Below are positions 7,850 through 15,754 of a stretch of DNA of 64,000 nt, piece after piece (position 1 is the stretch's first letter; each line of letters opens with the position of its first letter). Origin of the DNA: Pseudomonas gingeri (GTDB lineage: Bacteria > Pseudomonadota > Gammaproteobacteria > Pseudomonadales > Pseudomonadaceae). The stretch covers positions 186,001-250,000 of the forward strand of contig NZ_JACAPR010000011.1 of the NCBI RefSeq assembly GCF_013385635.1, read 5' to 3'. The position numbers and the translations under genes are program-made. The notes beneath the pieces are model-generated. The model had not been told where the DNA came from. It saw only the letters and a list, made by a program, of their open reading frames with translations, and searched no databases.

Positions 7850-8980
7850 ATGGCCGATGTGATTGTCATCGGCGGCGGCCTGGTCGGCTGTGCCACGGCC
7901 TATTACCTGGCGAAGGACGGCGTTGATGTGCTGGTGCTGGAGCGCACCGAACTCAATACCCAGGCGTCGGGTTCGAATGCCGGCAGCCTGCATGCACAGA
8001 TTCCCCACGACCCGTTCGTCAACAAGGGCCCCGAGTGGGCGCGGCGGTTCGCCCCGAGCATCGGTTTGATGGCGCGTTCCATCGCCATGTGGCACGAACT
8101 GCCCAAGGAGCTTGGTGTCGACCTCGAAGTCTCGACCAAGGGCGGCCTGCTGGTGGCGACCAGTGAGCAGCAGTTGCGTGAAATCGAGGCCAAGGCGGCG
8201 CTCGAACGCGAGCATGGGCTGGAGGTCAACCTGCTCGATCAGGCGGCCGTGCGCGAACTGGCGCCGTATCTCTCGGACCGGGTACTCGGCGGCGCGTTCT
8301 GTCCGATCGAAGGCAAGGCGAGTCCGTTGATTGCAACGCTGGCGTACGCCGACGCGGCGAAGCGCCTGGGGGCGAAATTCCGCCGGCACAGCGAGGTCAT
8401 CGGTATCGAGCAGGGCCAGCAGAACTTCCGCGTGCGGCTGGCCGGCGAGGACCTGGTGGCGCGTCGCGTGGTCAATGCGGCGGGCGCCGATGCCGGGCGG
8501 ATTGCCGCCATGCTGGGCATCCATACGGACGTGCAGGGTTTTGCGATTCAGGTCGCGGTGACCGAGCAGACCGGACCGTTGATTGCGCATCTGGTGTACT
8601 CGGCGGGGGAGAAGCTCACGCTCAAGCAGAACGCCATCGGCTCGGTGTTGATCGGCGGTGGCTGGCCGGCGCGCTGGCACGGTCGCGGGCATCCGGTGAC
8701 CGATCCCGACTCGCTGGCGCAGAACATGGCCCTGGCCCTGCAGACCGTGCCGGCGCTGGGTCCGCTGCGGGTAATCCGCACCTGGGCGGCGGTGGTCAAC
8801 GGCACTGACGACTGGCGCCCTATTCTCGGTGAAGCTCCCGGCGTCCCGGGATTCTTCATGGGTTTCTTTCCCTGGATGGGCTTCACCGCCGGGCCGATCG
8901 TCGCCCGCATTATCGCCAGCCTGGTGCAAGACAAACCGGTGCCCCTGGACATCGATTATCGGCCGTTCCTGTATCAGTGA
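7850..8980 (+). CDS. HcnC/DadA-type FAD-dependent amino-acid oxidase subunit
   Basis: 376-aa flavoprotein of the DAO/glycine oxidase fold. The N-terminal dinucleotide motif is VIVIGGGLVGCATAYYLA. AGSLHAQI follows, NAAGADAGRI is the second FAD-contact motif, and the C-terminal GFFPWMGFTAGPIVARIIA segment is typical. It is the natural catalytic (beta) partner of the fused 2Fe-2S/FAD protein at 3874-5583, as in HcnB-HcnC, opine oxidase A-B and D-hydroxyproline dehydrogenase. Such complexes oxidise the C-N bond of a D-, imino or opine-type amino acid and pass electrons to the respiratory chain. Last gene of the cluster. Confidence 0.87.
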   Translation: MADVIVIGGGLVGCATAYYLAKDGVDVLVLERTELNTQASGSNAGSLHAQIPHDPFVNKGPEWARRFAPSIGLMARSIAMWHELPKELGVDLEVSTKGGLLVATSEQQLREIEAKAALEREHGLEVNLLDQAAVRELAPYLSDRVLGGAFCPIEGKASPLIATLAYADAAKRLGAKFRRHSEVIGIEQGQQNFRVRLAGEDLVARRVVNAAGADAGRIAAMLGIHTDVQGFAIQVAVTEQTGPLIAHLVYSAGEKLTLKQNAIGSVLIGGGWPARWHGRGHPVTDPDSLAQNMALALQTVPALGPLRVIRTWAAVVNGTDDWRPILGEAPGVPGFFMGFFPWMGFTAGPIVARIIASLVQDKPVPLDIDYRPFLYQ

Positions 8981-9098
8981 AGGGCGAGCTGACGAAGAGC
9001 AGAACTGGGGTGTCGTTTCCCTGATGTCGTAAAGGACAACACCGCCCACAACTTTCTTTCAGCGACCGAGGGACGCTCTTCAATTGTTGATGTCTCTT

Positions 9099-9491
9099 CT
9101 ACAGGTCTTGCATCACTCTGCATTTTGGAAACAGCGAACACCCCCGGAATTGTTACCCCGCCTTTGGCCCTGATTTCACGACGCGGATCACCAGCGCATT
9201 GCCGCACTTCGGGCATTGCCGTTCGGCGTGGGGATCTTCACGGCGCTTCAGGTTCTGCACATGCTCGCGATGAGTCGCCAGGGACGGTGCACGGCGGCCG
9301 GTTTGCAGGGCGTGCACCAGCGCGTTGACTTCGGCTTCGCTGAATACCTGTTGGCGGAATGACTTGATGTAGGAAATAAAGCCGATGCCCTGGGTGACGT
9401 TGTGCAGGCGGCGGTAGACTTGCTTGTCCAGCCGCCACAAGGGGCAATGGACGATATGGATGTGTGTTTGGCCCGGGTTACCTTCAGGTGC
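9099..9491 (-). pseudogene. Remnant of a NERD-type nuclease-related gene (zinc-ribbon end) with an in-frame stop
   Basis: Read leftwards from just after the phosphodiesterase stop, the frame gives THIHIVHCPLWRLDKQVYRRL and then a zinc-ribbon start, CPKCGNALVIRVVKSGPKAG. A TAA (9153-9155) follows, and beyond it, in the same frame, QFRGCSLFPKCR to a TAG at 9099. Topoisomerase-type zinc ribbons normally read KAGQQFWGCS.FPKCR here, so the TAA replaces a Gln codon. The N-terminal nuclease domain is missing and no start or Shine-Dalgarno is evident. Best read as a decayed gene. The NERD assignment rests on recall of the family C-terminus. Confidence 0.65.
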
Positions 9492-10325
9492 TCAGTCGAT
9501 CAACCCATTGCCATCGTAAAACGGATACGGCCCCGGATACTCGCCGAACACTCCGTTATGGGTTACCAACCCGCGCTGCGGATGCCAGGCGTGCAGCAGA
9601 TACCCCGCCGGTTCCAGGTTGAAATGCGCGGGGGCGGTGTCCTGCAGGTCGAGCACGATCTGATGGGATGTCCCTGGGCAAACGCTGCTGATACTGCCGC
9701 CGAACCGTCGCTGCATGGGGCGATGCATATGTCCGCACAGCAGCCGTTCTACCTGCGGATGCCGGGCGATCACGGCCTCCAGCGCCGCGGCGTTTTGAAA
9801 GGACTCGCGGTCCATATGGCCGATCCCGGTGATAAATGGCGGGTGATGCAGGATCACTAGCGTCGGTACTTCGGGACGGCGTGCCAATTGCTCATCCAGC
9901 CACTCGAGCTGGCTGTCTCGCACACACCCGCCATGGGCACCAGGCGTGGTCGAGTCCAGGCCGATCAAGCGTACCGGATGTTTGTCCACCACCCAGTCCA
10001 GAGGTCCCGACGCCGAGCGGGGCAGGTAGTCGTGCTCTGGCAAGCCCGCCAGCAGGTGTTCACGCACGTCGTGGTTACCGGGCACGACGTAGCAGGGCAT
10101 CTGCAAGCGGGCGAGTTCGGGGCGCAGTACGGCGTATTCATCCGGCCGGCCGAAGTCCACCAGGTCGCCGCTGATCACCACGATGTCGGCACGCGGGACG
10201 CTGGTGTTCAGTTGGTCGACGGCGCGGCGCAGGGCGCCGAGGGTATCGACCACTCCGTACGTCAGGCGCTGGCCGGCCTTGAGGTGCAGGTCGCTGATCT
10301 GGGCGATAAGAAACGAAGAATTCAC
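9492..10325 (-). CDS. GpdQ-like class III phosphodiesterase (calcineurin-type metallophosphoesterase)
   Basis: 277-aa binuclear metallophosphoesterase starting at a GTG (10325) with AGAGG upstream; the longer frame adds non-homologous residues. Metal ligands line up as D12, H14, D54, N84, H160, H199 and H201. That is the spacing recalled for Enterobacter GpdQ, shifted by four residues; GRPDEY, VPGNHD, HHPP and GHMH are visible. GpdQ-type enzymes split glycerophosphodiesters and other phosphodiesters; CpdA-type cAMP phosphodiesterases are close relatives. There is no signal peptide, so it acts in the cytoplasm. It is the last gene of a LacI/ABC operon, 25 bp after the ATPase gene, which suggests the imported substrate is a phosphodiester. 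Confidence 0.85.
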   Translation of the reverse strand: MNSSFLIAQISDLHLKAGQRLTYGVVDTLGALRRAVDQLNTSVPRADIVVISGDLVDFGRPDEYAVLRPELARLQMPCYVVPGNHDVREHLLAGLPEHDYLPRSASGPLDWVVDKHPVRLIGLDSTTPGAHGGCVRDSQLEWLDEQLARRPEVPTLVILHHPPFITGIGHMDRESFQNAAALEAVIARHPQVERLLCGHMHRPMQRRFGGSISSVCPGTSHQIVLDLQDTAPAHFNLEPAGYLLHAWHPQRGLVTHNGVFGEYPGPYPFYDGNGLID

Positions 10326-10350
10326 AAAAGCCTCTTGTCCGGAGAAATCA

Positions 10351-11382
10351 TCACGAGTGCAGGGTGAACAGCGTCTGCGGTTCGATGGCCAGGGCGATAG
10401 ACGCCCCGGTGGCATGGATCTGCGGGTCGGTGCTGTCCACCAGCAGCGGTTGTGCGCCGCCGATATCCACCAGCAGGCGGCTCTGCGCGCCCTGGAAAAA
10501 CTGCCCCAACAAACGACCGCGCAGATGACCGTCGCCTTCCATCACCCGCAGGTGTTCCGGGCGGCAATAGACCGTGACGGGCAGGTGCGAGCCGCTCCAG
10601 GGCAGTTCGCCGCCGCTGACTTTCAGGCCATCGCGGGTACGCTCGAGCACCGCGAAGGCATTGAGGTTGCCGACGAAACCGGCGACAAACGGGTTGGCCG
10701 GTTTCTGGTAGATCTCCCGTGGACTGCCCAGTTGCGCGATGCGGCCCTGTTCCATGACCAGGATGCGGTCGCCCAGGGCCATGGCTTCGCCCTGGTCGTG
10801 GGTGACGAATACCGAGGTGATGCCGAGGCTGCGCAGCAACTGGTCCAGCTCGCTGCGCAGGCGTTCGCGCAGTTGTGCATCCAGGGCCGCCAACGGCTCG
10901 TCCAGCAGCAGGACCCTGGGACGTGGCGCCAGCGCACGGGCCAGGGCGACCCGCTGGCGCTGGCCGCCGGACAGTTCGTGAATACCGCGCTGGCCGTGCT
11001 CGCCCAGGCCCACCAGTTCCAGCAGTTCGGCGCAGCGCTTATGGCGTTCAGCCGGGGGCATGCCCCGGACCTTGAGCCCATAGGCCACGTTGTCGGCGAC
11101 GTTGAGGTTGGGAAACAGCGCGTAGTTCTGGAATACCATGCCGACGTCGCGCCGCTCGATGGGCACGCGGGTGACATCCTCGTCGCCGAACCAGATCTGC
11201 CCGCTGTCGGGGCGCTCCAGCCCGGCGATCAGGCGCAGGGTGGTGGTCTTGCCGCAGCCGGACGGGCCGAGGATCGCCAGGGTTTCCCCCGGTTCGATGG
11301 TCAGGTTCAGGTCGTGCACGGCGACGGTGCCGTCGGAAAAGGCCTTGCGGCAGCCTTGCAGGCGAATGGTGGTGCCGGTCAT
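10351..11382 (-). CDS. ABC transporter ATP-binding protein (FbpC/UgpC/PotA type)
   Basis: 343-aa ATPase. Walker A is GPSGCGKTT, the signature LSGGQRQR, Walker B LLLDEPLAALD and the H-loop THDQGEAMAL. A C-terminal TOBE-like regulatory region follows (residues about 240-343). Start ATG at 11382 overlaps the upstream permease stop (ATGA), so the genes are translationally coupled. It powers the importer formed with the two permeases at 11379-13039. Confidence 0.92.
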   Translation of the reverse strand: MTGTTIRLQGCRKAFSDGTVAVHDLNLTIEPGETLAILGPSGCGKTTTLRLIAGLERPDSGQIWFGDEDVTRVPIERRDVGMVFQNYALFPNLNVADNVAYGLKVRGMPPAERHKRCAELLELVGLGEHGQRGIHELSGGQRQRVALARALAPRPRVLLLDEPLAALDAQLRERLRSELDQLLRSLGITSVFVTHDQGEAMALGDRILVMEQGRIAQLGSPREIYQKPANPFVAGFVGNLNAFAVLERTRDGLKVSGGELPWSGSHLPVTVYCRPEHLRVMEGDGHLRGRLLGQFFQGAQSRLLVDIGGAQPLLVDSTDPQIHATGASIALAIEPQTLFTLHS

Positions 11383-12173
11383 CGACGTTCTCCACGGGAC
11401 AGACGGGCGCTGATGGCCTGCAATGCAATCAGCAGCGGCACGATCAGCAACAGGAAAATCAGGGTGTAGGCACTGGCGACTTCCAGCCGCGCCGAGGCGT
11501 AGCTGTCGGCCAGGCCCACCGGCAAGGTCTTGGTCATCGGGGTGTGCAGCATCCAGGTCAGGTTGAATTCACCCAGGGACAGGGTGACCACCATCAGCAC
11601 CCCGGCGAGAATGCCGGCACGGCTGTTGGGTACCACCACGGTAAAGAACCGCCGCAGCGGACCGGCACCCAGGCTCGCCGCGGCTTCTTCGAGCACCGGC
11701 AAGTGCTGGCGCTGCATCACCGCCATCACCGGGCGCACCAGGAAAGGCAGGGTGAACAGCACATGACCCACCAGGATAAACAGCCAACTGCCCCGAAAGG
11801 CGCCGAACTGACCGTAGGTCAGCAGCAGTGCCAGGGCACTGGCCAGGCCCGGCATGGCCACCGGCAGTACCATCAGTTCCTCGAAGGCGCGACTGAAACG
11901 GTTGTTCATCCGCACCAGGGCGTAGGCCGCCGGCACGCCAACGATGCACACGCACAGGGCGCAGGCCAGGGCCAGTTGCAGGGACAGCCAGACGGTGCCG
12001 GAGTAGGCCTGCCAGACCTGCAGCAGCCAGTCGAAGGTCAGGCCGCTGGAAGGCCCCTGGAAATAGTTGCGGGTCACCCCGGCGAGCAACGACAGCAGCA
12101 CCGGCACCAACATGAAGGCGCAGACCAGCAGGGTGAACAGCAGTTGCGCGAAAAACAGGCCTGAACGTTTCAA
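11379..12173 (-). CDS. ABC transporter permease (FbpB/PotC-like)
   Basis: 264-aa inner-membrane permease beginning KRSGLFFAQLLFTLLVCAF. The start is a TTG at 12173 that overlaps the upstream permease stop in a TTGA tetranucleotide; upstream in-frame codons run through the neighbouring gene. It has six hydrophobic segments and an EAA-type loop (VLEEAAASLGAGPLRRFFTVVVP) around residues 166-188. It pairs with the permease at 12170-13039. Confidence 0.87.
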   Translation of the reverse strand: MKRSGLFFAQLLFTLLVCAFMLVPVLLSLLAGVTRNYFQGPSSGLTFDWLLQVWQAYSGTVWLSLQLALACALCVCIVGVPAAYALVRMNNRFSRAFEELMVLPVAMPGLASALALLLTYGQFGAFRGSWLFILVGHVLFTLPFLVRPVMAVMQRQHLPVLEEAAASLGAGPLRRFFTVVVPNSRAGILAGVLMVVTLSLGEFNLTWMLHTPMTKTLPVGLADSYASARLEVASAYTLIFLLLIVPLLIALQAISARLSRGERR

Positions 12174-13039
12174 AGGACGGTCCTCGCCTGTTTGACCAGG
12201 CGCCGCGCCAGCAGCAGTACCGCCCAGGTCACGCCCCCCAGCACCACGGACAGCGCCGCGGCGACGGCGAAGTTGGCGTAGTTGGTGAACACGTTGTAGA
12301 TCGCCACCGGAGTGACATTGAGCCGGGTACCGAGGGTGAAGGCGGTGCCGAACGCCCCCATCGAGGTGGCGAAGCAGATCGCCCCGCAGGACACCAGCGC
12401 CGGCGCCAGGCCCGGTACGATCACGTCGCAGACCACCCGCCAATGCCCGGCGCCGAGGGAATGGGCGGCTTCTTCCAGGCTGCGGTCGAGGCTTTCGCAG
12501 GCGGCCATCACCGTCAGGATCACCCGGGGAATGGAGAAATACAGGTAGCCGATAAACAGCCCGGTCAATGAGTAGGCGAAGATCCAGCGCTCGCCGGCCA
12601 GTTGCAGGCCGAACTGGGCGAACAGACCCTGGCGCCCGGCCAGGAGGATTACCAGGAAACCCACGACCACGCCGGGAAAGGCTAGGGGAAAGGTCAGCAG
12701 GGCCACCAGCGCCGAGCGGCCGAAGAACCGTTGCCGGGCCAGGAACACGCCACTGACGCCGCCGATCAGCAGGGCGACCAGGGTGGTCAGCGCCGCCAGC
12801 AGGCCGGTCTGCACCAGGCTGCCCAGGTACTGTGCGCTGCTCAGCACCTGCCAGTAGCCGCTGCCGGCGGCGTCACGGCTTTGCGTGCCGAGCAGGATCA
12901 GGTGGGCCAGTGGTAGCAGCCAGAACGCCAGCAGCAGCGCCATGGCCGGGGCCAGCGCCCAGATTACCGCCGGCGGCAGGCGCAGTCGTGGCCAGCTGCC
13001 GGGGTGCATGGCGAGGGCCTTGTCGACCGATGTCGCCAC
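12170..13039 (-). CDS. ABC transporter permease (FbpB/PotB-like)
   Basis: 289-aa permease starting with GTG at 13039, directly abutting the TAA of the binding-protein gene; GAGGTGAAG in that gene's tail can act as ribosome-binding site. It has about six membrane segments and the EAA loop LDRSLEEAAHSLGAGHWRVVCDVIVP. Gene order binding protein, permease, permease, ATPase matches iron, spermidine, phosphonate and glycerol-3-phosphate importers. Confidence 0.88.
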   Translation of the reverse strand: MATSVDKALAMHPGSWPRLRLPPAVIWALAPAMALLLAFWLLPLAHLILLGTQSRDAAGSGYWQVLSSAQYLGSLVQTGLLAALTTLVALLIGGVSGVFLARQRFFGRSALVALLTFPLAFPGVVVGFLVILLAGRQGLFAQFGLQLAGERWIFAYSLTGLFIGYLYFSIPRVILTVMAACESLDRSLEEAAHSLGAGHWRVVCDVIVPGLAPALVSCGAICFATSMGAFGTAFTLGTRLNVTPVAIYNVFTNYANFAVAAALSVVLGGVTWAVLLLARRLVKQARTVL

Positions 13040-14044
13040 TTACTTCACCTCGTTAAGGTAGCGGGCGGCGAAGGCTTCCTGGACGGCGGCCATATGCTCG
13101 TAGTCGACCACGCCGGCACGGGCGTAATCACTGTCCGGAAGGAAGCGTGCGGCGACGTCGGCGGGCATTTTCATCTGCCGTACCGGACGCAGGTAGGCGT
13201 TGGCCCACAAGGCCTGGCCCTGGTCGGAAAGGACGAAGTCGAGGACCTTCTCGGCGTTGGCTCGATGCGGGGCATTGCCGACCGGACTCATCACGTACGG
13301 CACGCTGAGGCTGCCCTCCTTGGGGATCACGAAGGCCACGTTGGCCTGGTCCTTGTAGCGGGCGCGGTAGGCGTTGAAGTCGTAGTCCACCAGGATCGGC
13401 AATTCACCGGAGAGCACCCGCGCATAGGCGGTCTGCTTGGGCACGATGGGAGCGTTTTTCGCCAGTTTGCGAAAGTAGTCGATGGCCGGGGCGAAGTTGT
13501 CCAGGGTGCCACCCATGGCCTGATTGATCGCGACCGCCGAGACATAACCGACAAAGGCGCTGGACGGATCGAGGTAGCCGACCATGCCCTTGTATTCGGG
13601 TTTCAGCAGGTCGGCCCAGCTTTGCGGCACGGGCAGGCCGCCGAGGGCGTCGACGTTGACCATCAGGCCGAGGGTGCCGGAGTGGATCGCGAACCAGTGT
13701 CCCGCCGGGTCTTTCAGGCCGGCGGGGATCTCGTCCCAGTGCTTGGGCTTGTAGTCGCCCAGGACCCCGGCTTTCTGCGCCTGCAGGCCGAAGGTCACGC
13801 CGTAGTAGACGACGTCGGCCACCGGTGCGGCCTGTTCGGCCACCAGTTGCGCCAGGGCCTGGCCGGAGTTCTTGTTGTCCAGCGGCACCTGGACGCCGGT
13901 GCTGTCGGCGATCGCCTTGAGCTGGGTGCCCCAGTCCGCCCATTCCGGCGGGCAGTTGTAGCAGATGGCGGTTTCGGCGGCGTGGGCCAGGCTGGCGATG
14001 CCGCCGAGCAACAGGGCCGCCAGGGTCTTACTGAGCAGGGTCAT
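13040..14044 (-). CDS. ABC transporter periplasmic binding protein (family 1, Fbp/phosphonate-like)
   Basis: 334-aa secreted protein with a clear signal peptide (MTLLSKTLAALLLGGIASLAHA-A). The mature part contains ICYNCPPEWADWGTQL and FAIHSGTLGLMVNVDAL, typical of the family that binds metals, thiamine, polyamines or small phosphorus compounds. The ligand is not recognisable. The linked GpdQ-type phosphodiesterase argues for a phosphodiester or related organophosphate. Its 5' end overlaps the LacI gene by 17 nt, so regulator and transporter share one transcript. Confidence 0.88.
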   Translation of the reverse strand: MTLLSKTLAALLLGGIASLAHAAETAICYNCPPEWADWGTQLKAIADSTGVQVPLDNKNSGQALAQLVAEQAAPVADVVYYGVTFGLQAQKAGVLGDYKPKHWDEIPAGLKDPAGHWFAIHSGTLGLMVNVDALGGLPVPQSWADLLKPEYKGMVGYLDPSSAFVGYVSAVAINQAMGGTLDNFAPAIDYFRKLAKNAPIVPKQTAYARVLSGELPILVDYDFNAYRARYKDQANVAFVIPKEGSLSVPYVMSPVGNAPHRANAEKVLDFVLSDQGQALWANAYLRPVRQMKMPADVAARFLPDSDYARAGVVDYEHMAAVQEAFAARYLNEVK

Positions 14045-15047
14045 GAGGCGTTTCCTCGTAGGGCCGGGTACTTTCGCCCGGCCGGATATGGCAGGGCAGG
14101 CATTGGGATGTAGGGTTGGCGCCGTTGATGCGCGCCAGCAGGTGTTCGATGGCGGTATTCGCCAGGGCGGTGATCGGCTGGACCACGCTGCACAGCGTCG
14201 GGTGCATCTGGGTGCCGATGGCGATGCCGTCGAAACCGATGACCGACAAGCGCTCGGGCACGCCCCAGCCGTTGCGGCGCAACTCGGCGATCAGGCTGAT
14301 GGCCAGCAGGTCGTTGGAACAGACCAGCGCGCTTGGCGGCTGCGGACCGCGCAGCAAAGGCTCGATAGCGGTGAAGTCGGCGCGGGTATGCGCCGGCATT
14401 TCAATCACTGGCAGCGGCGCCAGGCCGCGTTCCTGCATGGCATCGCAGTAGCCGGCGTAACGCAGGCGCGCACGGTCGGACTGCAGGGCCGGGCCGGCGA
14501 CCATGCCGATCCGCGTATGCCCGGCGTCCAGCAGGTAGCGCGTGGCCAGGGCCATGCCGGCGCGGTTGTCGACCGATACCGCACAGTAGTCGGTGTTGTC
14601 CGGCTGGTGATAGGCCAGCACGAAGGGGGTGTCTTCCTGGGCCAGGCTTTCCAGCAGCGGGTTCTGCTCGGCATCGGTCACGGTCAGGATCAGGCCGTCG
14701 ACCCGCTGGCGCAGCAACTCCTCGACCACCGCGCTTTCGCGGTCGGCGGCGTAGTCGGTGGTCGCCAGCAGCAGGTTGTAGCCCCAGGCCCGGGCCGCGC
14801 GTTCCATGGCCTGGAACTGCTCGGCGAACACCGGATTGAGCAGGTTGGGGACCATCACGCCGATCAGGTTGGTCTGTTGCAGGCGCAACTGGCGGCCCAG
14901 GTGATTGGGGCGGAAACCCAGTTCGCGGGCAGCGGCGAAGACCTGCTCGCGGGTGGTCGGACGCACCACTTCGGGGCTGGCGAAGGTACGGGCGGCGGTC
15001 GCCCGGGAGACGCCGGCCAGGCGTGCTACATCTTTCAAATCGGTCAT
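14028..15047 (-). CDS. LacI-family transcriptional regulator
   Basis: 339-aa repressor. The N-terminal helix-turn-helix (LKDVARLAGVSRATAARTF, residues 3-21) and hinge helix are followed by the periplasmic-binding-protein-like effector domain (TNLIGVMVPNLLNPVFAEQF). It is the first gene of the ABC/phosphodiesterase operon, so it probably controls its own transcription. The effector is unknown but should be the imported compound or a metabolite of it. Confidence 0.92.
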   Translation of the reverse strand: MTDLKDVARLAGVSRATAARTFASPEVVRPTTREQVFAAARELGFRPNHLGRQLRLQQTNLIGVMVPNLLNPVFAEQFQAMERAARAWGYNLLLATTDYAADRESAVVEELLRQRVDGLILTVTDAEQNPLLESLAQEDTPFVLAYHQPDNTDYCAVSVDNRAGMALATRYLLDAGHTRIGMVAGPALQSDRARLRYAGYCDAMQERGLAPLPVIEMPAHTRADFTAIEPLLRGPQPPSALVCSNDLLAISLIAELRRNGWGVPERLSVIGFDGIAIGTQMHPTLCSVVQPITALANTAIEHLLARINGANPTSQCLPCHIRPGESTRPYEETPHDPAQ

Positions 15048-15058
15048 TGTCGCTTCCT

Positions 15059-15072
15059 TGAGATCGATCTCA
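15059..15072. promoter_or_regulatory. Candidate LacI-family operator upstream of the regulator gene
   Basis: TGAGATCGATCTCA is a perfect 14-bp palindrome with the central CG usual for LacI-family sites. It lies 12 bp upstream of the LacI start codon. Position and symmetry suggest autoregulation of the whole 15047-9492 operon. Confidence 0.55.
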
Positions 15073-15166
15073 TTGGCCTGCGACAGTACGGATCGAAGAT
15101 GGCGATCCGATAAAGGAGCTATGACAGTTTGATGTCAGGTGTCGGCTGCATGTGCTGATCGTTGCT

Positions 15167-15277
15167 GATCGTTCCTACGCTCCAGCGTGGGAATGCCTCA
15201 ATGGACGCTCCGCGTCCGCTCTGCAGGTGACGCGGAGCGTCACGGGCTGCATTCCCACGCAGAGCGTGGGAACGATC
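15167..15277. repeat. Palindromic intergenic repeat, copy A (~111 bp)
   Basis: Outer arms GATCGTTCCTACGCTC (15167-15182) and GAGCGTGGGAACGATC (15262-15277) are complementary at 15 of 16 positions. An inner perfect stem is formed by GACGCTCCGCGTC (15204-15216) and GACGCGGAGCGTC (15229-15241). A second copy lies at 17539-17646. Such nested palindromes are dispersed intergenic repeats in fluorescent pseudomonads; no gene is inside. Confidence 0.85.
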
Positions 15278-15754
15278 AATAACGATCACTATGATCAGGT
15301 TCAGCTACCCTGTTTTACAAGAAATCAACGTCAGGCTTTTGTCAAAAAAAGGTAGGAGCAAGACGCTTTTTTTGACGGATTTGCGCGTCCCGTGGACAAT
15401 GGCATTTCCGCCACCATTGATGCTGGCCAGTCTCTTCGCTTTTCCCTGCGCGAGATTGCAGCCGAGGCTGGGCATTTCGCGACCCTGCGGTCGTCAAATG
15501 GCCTGTTCGTCCGATGGTGCCGGAGTCTGATGGCAGCGATGCCGACAATGTGTGCGACCACGCACCAACAGAATTCATGTCACTCAAGTCAGCTGAAGCC
15601 AACAACGATAAGAAGTCAGCGCAGGAGCGACATAAAAAGTGAGGCCGATGCCAGTGATGGCGGCCTTGTGTGCCCATTCTCCAGTTCTTTCGAGTGCGGG
15701 AATCCAGGTGTTCCGTGTGCCTGGTATGTCTCATGAGCAAGGCTGGAGGAGCGG
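15278..15754. other. 477-bp gene-poor stretch upstream of mqo
   Basis: Between repeat copy A and mqo I see no recognisable gene; short frames on both strands have no family likeness or proper ribosome-binding site. The region presumably holds the mqo promoter. A strong Shine-Dalgarno (GGAGGAG) sits at 15745-15751, right before the ATG at 15755. Confidence 0.5.

Noticed and set aside
3874..8980. Hydrogen cyanide synthase (hcnABC)
   Set aside because: The flavoproteins are homologous to HcnABC, but the A and B parts are fused. Unrelated lyase and ene-reductase genes lie between them and the C-type gene, and an amino-acid importer is attached, none of which fits the compact hcnABC operon.
9153..9440. 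Intact 95-aa minus-strand gene
   Set aside because: It starts only at a TTG without ribosome-binding site, its frame is open upstream to the neighbouring gene's stop, and homology continues past its stop codon; treated as part of a pseudogene.
10351..14044. 2-aminoethylphosphonate or iron transporter assignment for the LacI-linked ABC genes
   Set aside because: The family spans both, but no phosphonate-degrading gene or Fur box is present; the linked GpdQ-like enzyme favours a phosphodiester, so the substrate was left open.
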